From: Bacteroidota bacterium
GTDB taxonomy: Bacteria; Bacteroidota; Ignavibacteria; UBA10030; UBA8401
DNA: 53,610 bases
Direction of reading: 5' to 3'
NCBI GenBank assembly: GCA_020052095.1
Contig: JAGVPT010000159.1
Location: forward strand, 1 to 53,610
Shown here: positions 7,200-15,725 of the stretch, in pieces
How the letters are laid out: the number at the start of each line of letters is the position of its first letter
Numbering within the stretch: the first letter of the stretch is position 1
Notes under the pieces: generated by a model
Seen by the model: only the letters and a program-made list of their open reading frames with translations
Told to the model about the DNA's origin: nothing
Databases searched by the model: none
Made by a program: the position numbers and the translations under genes

Positions 7200-9503
7200 A
7201 TGATCGCGAACTTGTGTTTCTCCGTTATAGTTACATTCTCTTTCGTTGCTCTTCCCTCCCTCATTGCTCAACAGCGTGTCCTTCTCCGCATAAACAAAGA
7301 TGGGCAACAAGAGGCGATTTCCATTCGCAAAGGCGAACGTACGGAAGATGTTCTTTCGCGCTTGGATAAAATGGCTCCTGATACTCGTGCTTCTGGTCCC
7401 AGAGACTCCATTTTCAATTTCGGTCCAAACGGCGCGACGAATTTTATCGCCAGCCATCAGGACGTGATGTTCCAGTGGTTTGATCCACAGGCAAGCGGAC
7501 TAGTCCTTGAGTTCGGTTGGAGAAACGGCGCTGACCTCGGGACCATCAAAAAGTCTACTATCCGGGCATGGCAAGGAGACAAACGACTTACGTCCCTACC
7601 CTCGAATGCAATGTCTACAAGTGGGACGGGCTTACCGGGAAATATGGGTTACTATAAAAAATCTGACGATGGCGATGGTCTGAAGACGCCCTTCAGGGAT
7701 GATGCAACGGATACGAATTTTGTCGGCGGCAAAGGTGACTCCCTTACGACTCGCTTCGATCCACTCGGGAAAGAAGCCAAATGGTTACTAGGCGGGCGAC
7801 AATTTTCCCTCGTGCCGGACGCGTGGCAGTCCTTCAAGCTCCTTGACTTCGGTGATTCAATGGTGTTTGCCGCCCATCAACCGTTCGGCTTCACGAAGCA
7901 AAACGACACTAAATTTAGTGACCTCGGCGGATCAATAGACGACGTGAACCAGTTGATCGCTGCAAACGGAGTCGATGCATATCCTTTTCATTCCATCAAA
8001 TTCTATGAAGGAAAACCGGCCAGCAATTATGGGTGGCAAATCCGTGACTATGAATGGAATATGTATGTAATTGTCACGTACACTACGTGTCGCCCCCCGA
8101 AGATCACATACACCCAATTGCGCACAACATTGAAGACGACGCCAAGAAAAGTAAGCGCGACCATTTACGGTTATGACTGTGACGGGCTGACTGAGATAAG
8201 CTCTGTCGACCTATTCAATAAAATGAACAGCGGTGCGTATATCCAGTCTCCAATGACGGGGACTGCACCGAACTACACAGGAACCGTCCCCGGCGCAAAT
8301 CCTGGTGACACGGTAACGTATTACATTACCGCAACCTTCTCAAGTAATTCAACTTTAAGAACAGTTAACACAATGTATACTATTTTCAAACCGACGAAAA
8401 ATGTTCTGTATCTCTGGAACGGCCGGAGTGTTCCAGCGGGCTTTGCTTCACCTACCGTCCTGGCAAGATATGGTATGATGTTGGATAGCACAAATGAAAA
8501 AGTGTACTATGATGTTTGGGATGTTAAAAAGTATGGTACCGATGATATCCCAACCTTGCTGCCATATTATGATCACGTCGTCGAATCGACGGGAGATGGT
8601 GGGTATGCCGACTTAACAATGTTCGCCGGTGGATGGCTGGCTAAAGGTACACTGGTAAAGCCGAAATCATGGTTCTGGTCCGATCAGGACCACGGATTCA
8701 TCAGCAACTTTGATGATACAACATTTTCTGATACTGACCCTCATGCAAAATACTTTGGCGTAAAATCGCTCATTAATCAGGATTATCCGTACTCAGCAAA
8801 CGGGAACGCTAGTCTGACGAAGCCGTGGCAGTTGGATCTCGTTGCCAAAACCGATGATGCGTTCGGCTATATCGATACAAAGATGGCAAAGGACACAGTA
8901 ACCTATTGGTACGATCCGAATTATGAAATGCCGCCGTTCCTGAACTGGATGGATCAATTTGTCCCAACAGCCGGTGCTGTCACGCTTTTCAAGGACAAGA
9001 AAACCAACACCATCATCAACGGAGTACGGAACACCGCAGCAGACAGGTCGTGGTATACCGTGTGGCTTGCGTTCGATTACCTCTCCACAGATTTCCGCAG
9101 TGATACTTCAAGGGCAAAATACGCTACGCCTCGCGCCGACCCCAAGTATAAGTGGATTCTTGACGTTGGGAATCCAATTCGGGAATTCGTTCTACCGAAA
9201 TTGATAGTGGGTAATTCTAAGATGGATGTGGCGGTGTCAAGTAAGTTCTCATTGCAGCAAAACTTCCCAAACCCGTTTAACCCCGTTACAGTGATCAGTT
9301 ATCAGTTAGCAGTAAACAGTTTTGCCACGGTGAGGGTGTATGATCTCCTCGGCCGGGAAGTTGTGACGCTGATGAACGAGGAGAAGTCCGCTGGGAGTTA
9401 CACGGTACAATGGGACGCGACACATATTGCCAGTGGCGTCTATTTCTACAGATTGCAGGCCGGCGCATTCTCCGACACAAAAAAACTCTTGCTCTTGAGG
9501 TGA
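7200..9503 (+). CDS. Large secreted protein with type IX sorting domain
   Basis: A 767-residue exported protein of unknown activity. A signal peptide (MIANLCFSVIVTFSFVALP, cut near LIAQ) leads into a region with no recognised family. Around residues 330-390 is an Ig-like segment (PRKVSATIYGYDCDGL, PGDTVTYYITATF). Residues 400-660 form a folded domain (NVLYLWNGRSVPAGF, YYDVWDVKKYGTDDIPTL, MFAGGWLAKGTLV) that may adopt a glutamine-amidotransferase-like fold; this is a guess from pattern alone. The C-terminus is a type A T9SS sorting domain: FSLQQNFPNPFNP, VRVYDLLGREV, SGVYFYRLQAG and KKLLLLR. The ATG has AAAGGGGG upstream. A heptamer array lies in frame in the sorting domain at 9289-9323. Confidence 0.85.
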   Translation: MIANLCFSVIVTFSFVALPSLIAQQRVLLRINKDGQQEAISIRKGERTEDVLSRLDKMAPDTRASGPRDSIFNFGPNGATNFIASHQDVMFQWFDPQASGLVLEFGWRNGADLGTIKKSTIRAWQGDKRLTSLPSNAMSTSGTGLPGNMGYYKKSDDGDGLKTPFRDDATDTNFVGGKGDSLTTRFDPLGKEAKWLLGGRQFSLVPDAWQSFKLLDFGDSMVFAAHQPFGFTKQNDTKFSDLGGSIDDVNQLIAANGVDAYPFHSIKFYEGKPASNYGWQIRDYEWNMYVIVTYTTCRPPKITYTQLRTTLKTTPRKVSATIYGYDCDGLTEISSVDLFNKMNSGAYIQSPMTGTAPNYTGTVPGANPGDTVTYYITATFSSNSTLRTVNTMYTIFKPTKNVLYLWNGRSVPAGFASPTVLARYGMMLDSTNEKVYYDVWDVKKYGTDDIPTLLPYYDHVVESTGDGGYADLTMFAGGWLAKGTLVKPKSWFWSDQDHGFISNFDDTTFSDTDPHAKYFGVKSLINQDYPYSANGNASLTKPWQLDLVAKTDDAFGYIDTKMAKDTVTYWYDPNYEMPPFLNWMDQFVPTAGAVTLFKDKKTNTIINGVRNTAADRSWYTVWLAFDYLSTDFRSDTSRAKYATPRADPKYKWILDVGNPIREFVLPKLIVGNSKMDVAVSSKFSLQQNFPNPFNPVTVISYQLAVNSFATVRVYDLLGREVVTLMNEEKSAGSYTVQWDATHIASGVYFYRLQAGAFSDTKKLLLLR
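9289..9323 (+). repeat. Heptamer array inside a sorting-domain coding sequence
   Basis: CAGTGAT, CAGTTAT, CAGTTAG, CAGTAAA and CAGTTTT lie four bases after the NPFNP codons and encode ISYQLAVNSF. Five units of 7 nt span 35 nt. The same position in the T9SS domain at 31288-31322 carries another five-unit array with different words. Confidence 0.85.
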
Positions 9504-9524
9504 AATCTACTAGTTTTTTAGTGC

Positions 9525-9636
9525 AAGGATGAATTAGGAATGAGGAATTGTCAGAAATCAAAATGCTTTCTGACCAGCAGCTATAAATATCTGTTCTTCA
9601 TAATTCTTAATTCCTAATTCATCCTTCCTCCTTCAA
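9525..9636. repeat. Inverted heptamer arms forming a long stem-loop
   Basis: Left units AAGGATG, AATTAGG and AATGAGG pair with right units AATTCCT, AATTCAT and CCTTCCT. The 17-nt left arm at 9525-9541 is perfectly complementary to 9610-9626. A second perfect hairpin, GTCAGAAA (9550-9557) with TTTCTGAC (9567-9574), sits in the loop. The element fills most of the gap between two plus-strand genes. Confidence 0.85.
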
Positions 9637-9677
9637 CTTTTTCGTTCATCTACTACTCATATAACCAGGAAACTCGC

Positions 9678-11387
9678 ATGGACATTCAAAATAGAACTGT
9701 TTTAGTCCTCGGCGGCTGGGGACTTGTTGGATCCGCTGTCTGCCGCTCGCTGATGGATGAGCATCCGAAAAGCATCATTATCACATCGCTGAAGGAATCC
9801 GAGGCCAAGGAAGCGGTCGCGCAGATGAAAAGCGAGTATCCGAAAGCCGGTAAGAATTTTTTCCTCCCCTGGTGGGGAAACATCTTTACGCGGCACGAGA
9901 TGAAAGACATCAACCGCGAAGACATCCTGAACAATTCGAAATTTCGCGCAATGTACATCGACGATATCGTTGACGAGCTCACGGAACCGGTCCTTCATCG
10001 CTCGGCGCTGTTTCAGCTTCTCAACCACTACAAGCCGGAAATCGTTATCGATTGCATCAACTCGGCGACGGCAATTGCGTACCAGGATCTTTTCCAGAGC
10101 GCACGCGATGTGATGAAACAGTTGAAGAATGCGAAACCATCCAATCAGGACGCCCTGCACGAAACCATCGAGCGGCTCCTCTGCACTCTCTACGTTCCGC
10201 AACTGATCCGACACGTGCAAATTTTCTACAAATCGATGAAGCAGGCCGGAACAACTATTTATGTCAAGATCGGAACCAGCGGCACCGGCGGTATGGGATT
10301 GAATATTCCGTACACCCACAGTGAAGAAAAGCCCTCGCGCGTTCTGTTGAGCAAGTCCGCAGTCGCCGGGGCGCATACGCTTCTCCTCTTCCTGATGGGA
10401 CGGACGCCCGATGCACCGATCACGAAAGAAATTAAACCGACCGGCGCGATTGCCTGGAAAAAAATCGGCTTCGGACAGATTGCCAAGCGCGGGAAGCCGA
10501 TCGAACTGTACGATTGTCCCCCCGAAAAGGGAATTACATTGCACGATACATTCACCATTAGAGCAAACGAGGGTGTTGCTTCGCCGACACATCAATTGCT
10601 GCAATCGGTTTTCATCGATACCGGAGAGAACGGGATTTTTTCTCGTGGAGAATTCGAAGCGATCTCCACTCCAGGACAAATGGAGTATGTGACGCCCGAA
10701 GAGATCGCGCAGGATGTCATCTACGAGATCAAGGGAGGCAACACCGGGCACGATATTATCAACGCCCTGGACAATGCGACGCTTGAACCGACCTATCGCG
10801 CCGGCTTCATGTTCAACAGCGCGTTGGAAAAAATGAAGGCGCTGGAGAAGGAGCATAACGTCGACAGCGTTGCATTTGAAATACTTGGGCCGCCTCGGCT
10901 TTCAAAGCTCCTTTACGAAGCGTATCTCCTCAAAGTGGGATTTCTCACGATGCGAACGGTGATCCAATCCGCTGCCAAGGAACTCTCGAGCGCCCTGACT
11001 GAGCTCATCCGGGAAAATCAGACGCTACGATCGCACATCATTTCCATCGGGATTCCCATCCTCCTTCCGGATGGAAAAACGCTGCTGCGGGGAAAAGATA
11101 TTAAGATCCCGCAATACCGTGGAGAGAATGTATTGAAGGTGACAAACAAATCGATCGACGACTGGGCGATGAACGGCTGGGTCGACCTCCGCGTCAGCAA
11201 TATGGAACGATGGAAAAACCGGTTCAAGGATGCGATGTCGGCTGTCGAAAAACTTTCGGAGAGCGAGACAAGCTCCCGCTATTTACGGAACAATGAATAT
11301 TGGAAGAATTTCACCGATATCGATCCGGGAAAGATCGTTGGTTGGATTTTTACCGAGGAAGAAAAAGGCAAGAGGATGAAGGCGTGA
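9678..11387 (+). CDS. Rossmann-fold NAD(P)-binding protein of unknown function
   Basis: A 569-residue cytoplasmic protein. The N-terminus is a dinucleotide-binding fold, VLVLGGWGLVGSAVCRSLM (glycine motif GGWGLVG), as in extended short-chain dehydrogenases and nucleotide-sugar epimerases. YVKIGTSGTGGMGLNIPYTHS near residue 200 could be the substrate region, with a Tyr and downstream KSAVAGAH instead of the canonical YxxxK. The protein is about 200 residues longer than ordinary epimerases, with a helical C-terminal half (LRTVIQSAAKELSSALTELI-like). No enzyme class is assigned. AGGA lies about eight bases before the ATG. The structured heptamer element at 9525-9636 precedes it, and an unrelated secreted protein follows after a 461-nt repeat-filled gap. 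Confidence 0.75.
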   Translation: MDIQNRTVLVLGGWGLVGSAVCRSLMDEHPKSIIITSLKESEAKEAVAQMKSEYPKAGKNFFLPWWGNIFTRHEMKDINREDILNNSKFRAMYIDDIVDELTEPVLHRSALFQLLNHYKPEIVIDCINSATAIAYQDLFQSARDVMKQLKNAKPSNQDALHETIERLLCTLYVPQLIRHVQIFYKSMKQAGTTIYVKIGTSGTGGMGLNIPYTHSEEKPSRVLLSKSAVAGAHTLLLFLMGRTPDAPITKEIKPTGAIAWKKIGFGQIAKRGKPIELYDCPPEKGITLHDTFTIRANEGVASPTHQLLQSVFIDTGENGIFSRGEFEAISTPGQMEYVTPEEIAQDVIYEIKGGNTGHDIINALDNATLEPTYRAGFMFNSALEKMKALEKEHNVDSVAFEILGPPRLSKLLYEAYLLKVGFLTMRTVIQSAAKELSSALTELIRENQTLRSHIISIGIPILLPDGKTLLRGKDIKIPQYRGENVLKVTNKSIDDWAMNGWVDLRVSNMERWKNRFKDAMSAVEKLSESETSSRYLRNNEYWKNFTDIDPGKIVGWIFTEEEKGKRMKA

Positions 11388-11848
11388 GGCAATGAACAAT
11401 GAGTAATGAGTAATAAGTAGCAGCTAGGTGAGATTATTCCTCAAGCCAATGCACTCCGTCTCTCGCTCCCACGCCCTCCGCCACAGGCGGACAAGTGCGT
11501 GGGAACAACCCGACTCCGCCTCTGGCTCCAACGCTCCGCGTGGGAGCTTTGCTCTATCCGGCGAGCTACCTTCTCGTTCCCACGCAGACAGACTGTGTAA
11601 AAAGTAATTATTTCCGATGCACGATTTGGAAAATGTAATCGCTGTGGGGAAAACGTTGCACCCATATCAACAATTCGTGATCGGAGACAATTGAATAGAT
11701 GAATCTGTGAAAAATAATCCCCACTGAAAATTCTTGAGATTACTTTTTACACAAGCTCAGAGCGTGGGAACGAGAAACAGGCATCTTTGACAATTGAACA
11801 GAAAAAAGACACATTCATGTAGTCCTGCACATTACTTCCTAATCAAAA
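11388..11848. other. 461-nt gap with heptamers and CGTTCCCACGC-type inverted repeats
   Basis: There is no gene. The gap opens with heptamers (AATGAAC, AATGAGT, AATGAGT, AATAAGT; 11391-11418). It then holds two short hairpins with TCCCACGC/GCGTGGGA ends (11467-11504) and a related pair at 11525-11547. The larger nested element at 11573-11774 follows. Confidence 0.7.
11573..11774. repeat. 202-nt nested inverted-repeat element
   Basis: The outer arms CTCGTTCCCACGC (11573-11585) and GCGTGGGAACGAG (11762-11774) are perfect complements. So are the next arms GTGTAAAAAGTAAT (11595-11608) and ATTACTTTTTACAC (11739-11752). Near the centre GTGGGGA can pair with TCCCCAC. No open frame of note lies inside. 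The CGTTCCCACGC motif recurs, from memory, in intergenic DNA of unrelated environmental bacteria. The element could be a non-autonomous transposon or a structured RNA. Confidence 0.7.
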
Positions 11849-12949
11849 ATGCGATTTCTCACTGTTGCATCTCTTATCCCGCTTCTCCTCCACTCACAGT
11901 CCAACCCGAATTTCAACGTCTCTCTTCAGGTTGACTATGCCTCTGCCGAGCAGATCATAGAACTGTGCGAAGGACGAATGTACAATGTAAAGAACGTGAC
12001 GGATCTGAGAGGCACTCAACTCGCCGCGGCGACAAGCATGGTGCTTGCACGGAAAGAGCTTCCCCCGGAAACATTCCAGAGAGAGCTCGAAGGGCTGCGG
12101 GACAAATTCAAAAGCTCCGATGATGTTTTCGGTTTTGCTCCCACGCGCGCGCATCTTGCGGAGATCAAAGCGCTGCTTGAAGAGTATAAGAAGCGGCAAC
12201 TCGATCGCCGCGTGCTCGCGACGATTGAGCAGTTCTTCCCGAATGACGCCAGGATATCGGCAACTCTTTCTGTCTACATAGTTGCGTTTGGAAATGAAAA
12301 CGCCTCGGCGTTTGTCCGGCGGGTCGTGTGGCGGGGAAATACGCCGATATTTGTCGGCGAGGGTCAGGGCGAGCCGATTATTGTTGTCAACCTGCAGCGC
12401 CTTGTCGAAGCCAATCCTGCAACGGAAATTCAGTTCATCGAGACCCTCAGCACTCTTGCCCACGAGACATTCCATGCCGTCTTCGAAGTCTATCAGTCGA
12501 CCTCGCCTGTCTGGAGAGCCATCAACACGCGAAGAGAACCGCCATGGGCGCTTGCAGAACTTGTGCAGAACGAGGGCATCGCCTATCGGATCTCTTTTCA
12601 ACAGCGAGCAGGCGGTTCGCTCCCTCCGAATATTTTCAACGGAGCGAGAAATGCAATCCCTGTGCTCAACAGTGCGATGCTCGAACTTATCTCTCCAGGG
12701 GTCTCTTCGTCGCGGGCCCGCGAATTATTGATGAACGCAAACCTCTCCGGCTCTTTTGAAAAGAACTACGGCGCCACTGCCGGCTTGCTGATGGCATTCG
12801 CCATCGATACAAAATTGGGGAGAAATGCACTTACGGAGACTATCACTAACGGGGTCGGAGATTTTTTCCAGAAGTATGACGCGCTAACGAAGCAGTACGA
12901 TGAATTGCCGAGACTGTCAGAAGAGATTAAGAGGGAATTAGTGAGGTGA
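11849..12949 (+). CDS. Putative secreted zinc-dependent peptidase (DUF5700-like)
   Basis: A 366-residue product with a short signal peptide (MRFLTVASLIPLLLHSQS). The mature protein is mostly helical and contains LAHETFHAVFE, a clean HExxH zinc motif at residues 205-209. ELVQNEGIAY follows 33 residues later, and Glu242 there is a plausible third ligand, giving a gluzincin-type arrangement like the DUF5700 family. Activity and substrate are unknown. No convincing ribosome site is seen before the ATG at 11849 (TAATCAAAA). It stands alone between a repeat-filled gap and a convergent ABC-transporter operon, and inverted heptamer arms separate the two convergent transcripts. Confidence 0.7.
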   Translation: MRFLTVASLIPLLLHSQSNPNFNVSLQVDYASAEQIIELCEGRMYNVKNVTDLRGTQLAAATSMVLARKELPPETFQRELEGLRDKFKSSDDVFGFAPTRAHLAEIKALLEEYKKRQLDRRVLATIEQFFPNDARISATLSVYIVAFGNENASAFVRRVVWRGNTPIFVGEGQGEPIIVVNLQRLVEANPATEIQFIETLSTLAHETFHAVFEVYQSTSPVWRAINTRREPPWALAELVQNEGIAYRISFQQRAGGSLPPNIFNGARNAIPVLNSAMLELISPGVSSSRARELLMNANLSGSFEKNYGATAGLLMAFAIDTKLGRNALTETITNGVGDFFQKYDALTKQYDELPRLSEEIKRELVR

Positions 12950-12955
12950 TTTTCA

Positions 12956-13043
12956 ATTTACGAATTGCGATTTCCGATTTGTCAATGGCATCAGAATGCT
13001 GAAGATCAACAAAATCGAAAATTGGCACTCGTAAATCGTAAAT
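12956..13043. repeat. Inverted heptamer arms between convergent genes
   Basis: ATTTACG, AATTGCG, ATTTCCG and ATTTGTC (12956-12983) face CGAAAAT, TGGCACT, CGTAAAT and CGTAAAT (13016-13043). The arms are partly complementary and fill the gap between the convergent stop codons at 12949 and 13047, so the hairpin could end transcription in both directions. Confidence 0.7.
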
Positions 13044-13046
13044 ATC

Positions 13047-14321
13047 TTACTCGTACCTCAGCGATTCAATCGGGTCGAGATTTGCCGCCTTCCATGCCGG
13101 ATACACTCCAAAGACAATTCCAATAAACGAACAGAAAATAATCGCCACGATATTCAGTCCGAGGGCGGAAAGGCTCACGAACGGCGTCGAAAGGATAGCG
13201 ACGCTGCTGTTCCATGGGAGTATCGGAGGCGCGCTCGTAATTAGAGCGACGACATTCCCGAGAATCGACCCTGCGATAATCCCTATCACACCGCCGATCT
13301 GACTGAAGACGACCGATTCGCTGAGGAATTGCATCAACACGTTGATTTTCGTCGCGCCGAGTGCCTTACGGATTCCAATTTCCTTCGTCCGCTCTGTCAC
13401 CGAGACGAGCATGATATTCATGATACCGACGCCCGCAGCGAGCAGTGCGATGCACGCGATTCCGAGCGTACCGATTTTCACCATAAACGTCAGATCGTTG
13501 AACTGCTTAATGAGTGTATCGTTTGAGAAAATTGCGAAATCGTCTTCCGCCCCGGGCGGAACGTGGCGAATCGTCCGGAGGATCGCCGTCGAAAGCTCGA
13601 TGATATCGTTATAGCTTTCCTGATCCCGCGTTTGGACCATGATGTTGATCGATCGTTGCTTGCCGTAGAGCGACATCGCCGTGGTCAGGGGGATCGCGAG
13701 ATAATTGTCCTGATTTCCGCCAAGAAATCCCCCCTTCGGTTCGACCGTCCCGATAACTCTGAATTTGTTCCCGTCAATTTTTACTATTTCGCCGATCGGA
13801 CTCCCGCGCTCAAATAACTTTTCTACGACGCCATTTCCGAGAACGCAGACCGAAGCTGCGTTATCGACTTCCTGATTTGTAAATGCGCGACCTTGTTTGA
13901 TTGTCCAATTGTTTGTCGGAAATCCTTGTACCGTCTCTCCCACTAAGCTTATGTTAGGATTTGTTTTATCGTTGTTGTGGAAGATCTGCTTGATCCCAAA
14001 CCACGATTCAAGCCCGATGTACTTTGCCTCATTCATGCGCTCGATGAACATTTCGCCCTGCTCGAGCGTGATGTCCTTCCTGTTTCGGGATCGTGAACGC
14101 CCGTCGTGGAAAAAGGTAACGGGGAATTTCTGGATCTGAAACGTATTGGTGCCGAGGCCGCTGAGACCATTCTCGATTGCGTTTTGCAAGACCCCCATCG
14201 CCGTCATGACTCCGATAATGGAAAAGACCCCCACACCGATTCCAAGCAATGTGAGACTTGACCGAAGTTTGTTCACACGGATGGCGATGATCGCCATTTT
14301 AAAGCTTTCCTGTATCTGCAT
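13047..14321 (-). CDS. MacB-type ABC transporter permease
   Basis: Inner-membrane permease of a tripartite ABC exporter, 424 residues. It has an N-terminal membrane helix (RSSLTLLGIGVGVFSIIGVM), a large periplasmic MacB_PCD domain (to about residue 280) and three C-terminal helices of an FtsX domain. The TERTKEIGIRKALGATKINVL coupling motif sits between helices. Unlike E. coli MacB it lacks its own ATPase domain; the ATPase is encoded separately at 15726-16433. It is the last of six genes transcribed from 20194 towards 13047. A paralogous permease lies upstream beyond a 122-nt gap filled with heptamers, so the pair may form a heterodimer. Confidence 0.92.
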   Translation of the reverse strand: MQIQESFKMAIIAIRVNKLRSSLTLLGIGVGVFSIIGVMTAMGVLQNAIENGLSGLGTNTFQIQKFPVTFFHDGRSRSRNRKDITLEQGEMFIERMNEAKYIGLESWFGIKQIFHNNDKTNPNISLVGETVQGFPTNNWTIKQGRAFTNQEVDNAASVCVLGNGVVEKLFERGSPIGEIVKIDGNKFRVIGTVEPKGGFLGGNQDNYLAIPLTTAMSLYGKQRSINIMVQTRDQESYNDIIELSTAILRTIRHVPPGAEDDFAIFSNDTLIKQFNDLTFMVKIGTLGIACIALLAAGVGIMNIMLVSVTERTKEIGIRKALGATKINVLMQFLSESVVFSQIGGVIGIIAGSILGNVVALITSAPPILPWNSSVAILSTPFVSLSALGLNIVAIIFCSFIGIVFGVYPAWKAANLDPIESLRYE

Positions 14322-14331
14322 GGCCTTTTCT

Positions 14332-14445
14332 AAGGATGAAGGACGAATTATGAATTATGAAGAGGAGGTGATGGTACTGCTTTATTAGTCACCCTCTACT
14401 TCTACTCCACAATTCCTATTTCATAATTCCTAATTCATAATTGCT
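14332..14445. repeat. Paired heptamer arrays between the two permease genes
   Basis: AAGGATG, AAGGACG, AATTATG, AATTATG and AAGAGGA (14332-14366) are followed, after a GGTGA...TCACC hairpin, by AATTCCT, ATTTCAT, AATTCCT, AATTCAT and AATTGCT (14411-14445). The right array overlaps the stop codon of the upstream permease (14444-14446). Confidence 0.8.
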
Positions 14446-15685
14446 ACTCATACCGCAACGCTTCCACCGGATCAAGCTTCGACGCCCGGTTCGCCGGAAG
14501 AAAACCGGAGACGACGCCGACGATGATCGAGATGAGGATAGCTATTCCAACAACGCTCAGCGGCATCGATGTCGGCAAAATCTGATTCACAAGCAAACTC
14601 AACGGATACGAAATGATGATACCGATGATCCCGCCAATGAGAGAGAGAGACGCTGATTCGACCAAAAACTGGAGCAAGATCGTGCTACGTTTCGCACCGA
14701 TCGCCTTCCTGATCCCGATCTCCTTAGTCCGTTCCGTGACCGATACGAACATAATATTCATGATCCCGATGGCTCCGACGAATAACGAAAGAGCGGTGAT
14801 GAATAATCCGATTCCAGCAACGACGGCACCGATAGCGTTGAACGTCTGGATGAACATCTCCTGCTGATTGATGGCAAAATCATCTTCTCCGGTTGGCGGA
14901 ACATGACGGGCCTTCCGAAGAATGCCGCGCAGCTCTTCTTTGGTATCGTCCAGATTCTTGATGTCGGCGGCTTTGACATTGATCTGAATTCCTCGATTAG
15001 CACCGAACCTCCGGATGAACCCTTCGATGGGGACAACAATTCGGTTATCGAGGCTTTCGATTCCAAGAAGACTCCCTTGCTTCTCCATTACTCCTATAAC
15101 GCGGAAGGTTGATGTCCCAATTCTTATCGTCTTTCCGAGAGGAGTCTCATTGGGGAAGAGGTTTTCCGCGACTTCCGATCCTAAAACGCATATCGGCCTT
15201 CCGCCGTCGGACTCCGCTTGATTGAAAAACCGGCCGAAGTCCATTGAAACCCCGCCTGTCTCCAGGTACTGATCGTTCGCGCCGAGAGTAAGTACACCTT
15301 CGGAGCTTTGGCCCTTATACTTCACGGGGGCTCGCGTCCCGGCCATCGGGGTGGCGGATTTGATCAGCGTGGCGTGGCGTTCAATGGCGTCGAATTGCGG
15401 CATCTTTATGTCCTTCCTGTTCCGGTACTTCCACCACTCCCCTTCACCGCCAAACCAGGGCCACTTCTGAACATACAACACATCCGCGCCGATTTTGGAA
15501 ATGCTATCGTTGAAACCGCGGCTGAGCCCCTCGATCGCGGTCCCCATCAGCGTCACCGAAACGATTCCGATCACGATTCCGAGCGTGGTCAACACCGAGC
15601 GCATCTTATTCGCACGGATCGCCTGAAAGGAAATCGCCAAGCCCTCTTTCAACTCGTATGCAAAATCTGCAATTCTCATTCCCAT
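14444..15685 (-). CDS. MacB-type ABC transporter permease, second paralogue
   Basis: A 413-residue paralogue of the neighbouring permease with the same plan: first helix LTTLGIVIGIVSVTLMGTA, a periplasmic MacB_PCD domain beginning around residue 55, then an FtsX domain with three helices. Its coupling motif TERTKEIGIRKAIGAKRSTIL is nearly identical to its partner's. The ATG has GAGGG five bases upstream. It lies 40 nt downstream of the ATPase gene, as expected for one transport complex. Two different permeases with one ATPase suggests a heterodimeric MacB-like core, as in many Bacteroidota exporters; this is inferred. Confidence 0.92.
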   Translation of the reverse strand: MGMRIADFAYELKEGLAISFQAIRANKMRSVLTTLGIVIGIVSVTLMGTAIEGLSRGFNDSISKIGADVLYVQKWPWFGGEGEWWKYRNRKDIKMPQFDAIERHATLIKSATPMAGTRAPVKYKGQSSEGVLTLGANDQYLETGGVSMDFGRFFNQAESDGGRPICVLGSEVAENLFPNETPLGKTIRIGTSTFRVIGVMEKQGSLLGIESLDNRIVVPIEGFIRRFGANRGIQINVKAADIKNLDDTKEELRGILRKARHVPPTGEDDFAINQQEMFIQTFNAIGAVVAGIGLFITALSLFVGAIGIMNIMFVSVTERTKEIGIRKAIGAKRSTILLQFLVESASLSLIGGIIGIIISYPLSLLVNQILPTSMPLSVVGIAILISIIVGVVSGFLPANRASKLDPVEALRYE

Positions 15686-15725
15686 TTTTTCCCTCGCGTC
15701 AGGAGTTTTCCGAAGAACGACTGCG

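Noticed and set aside
9702-10856. Minus-strand open frame of 384 codons opposite the Rossmann-fold gene
   Set aside because: The plus strand has a ribosome site, a GGWGLVG dinucleotide motif and coherent codon use; the antisense translation has none of these.
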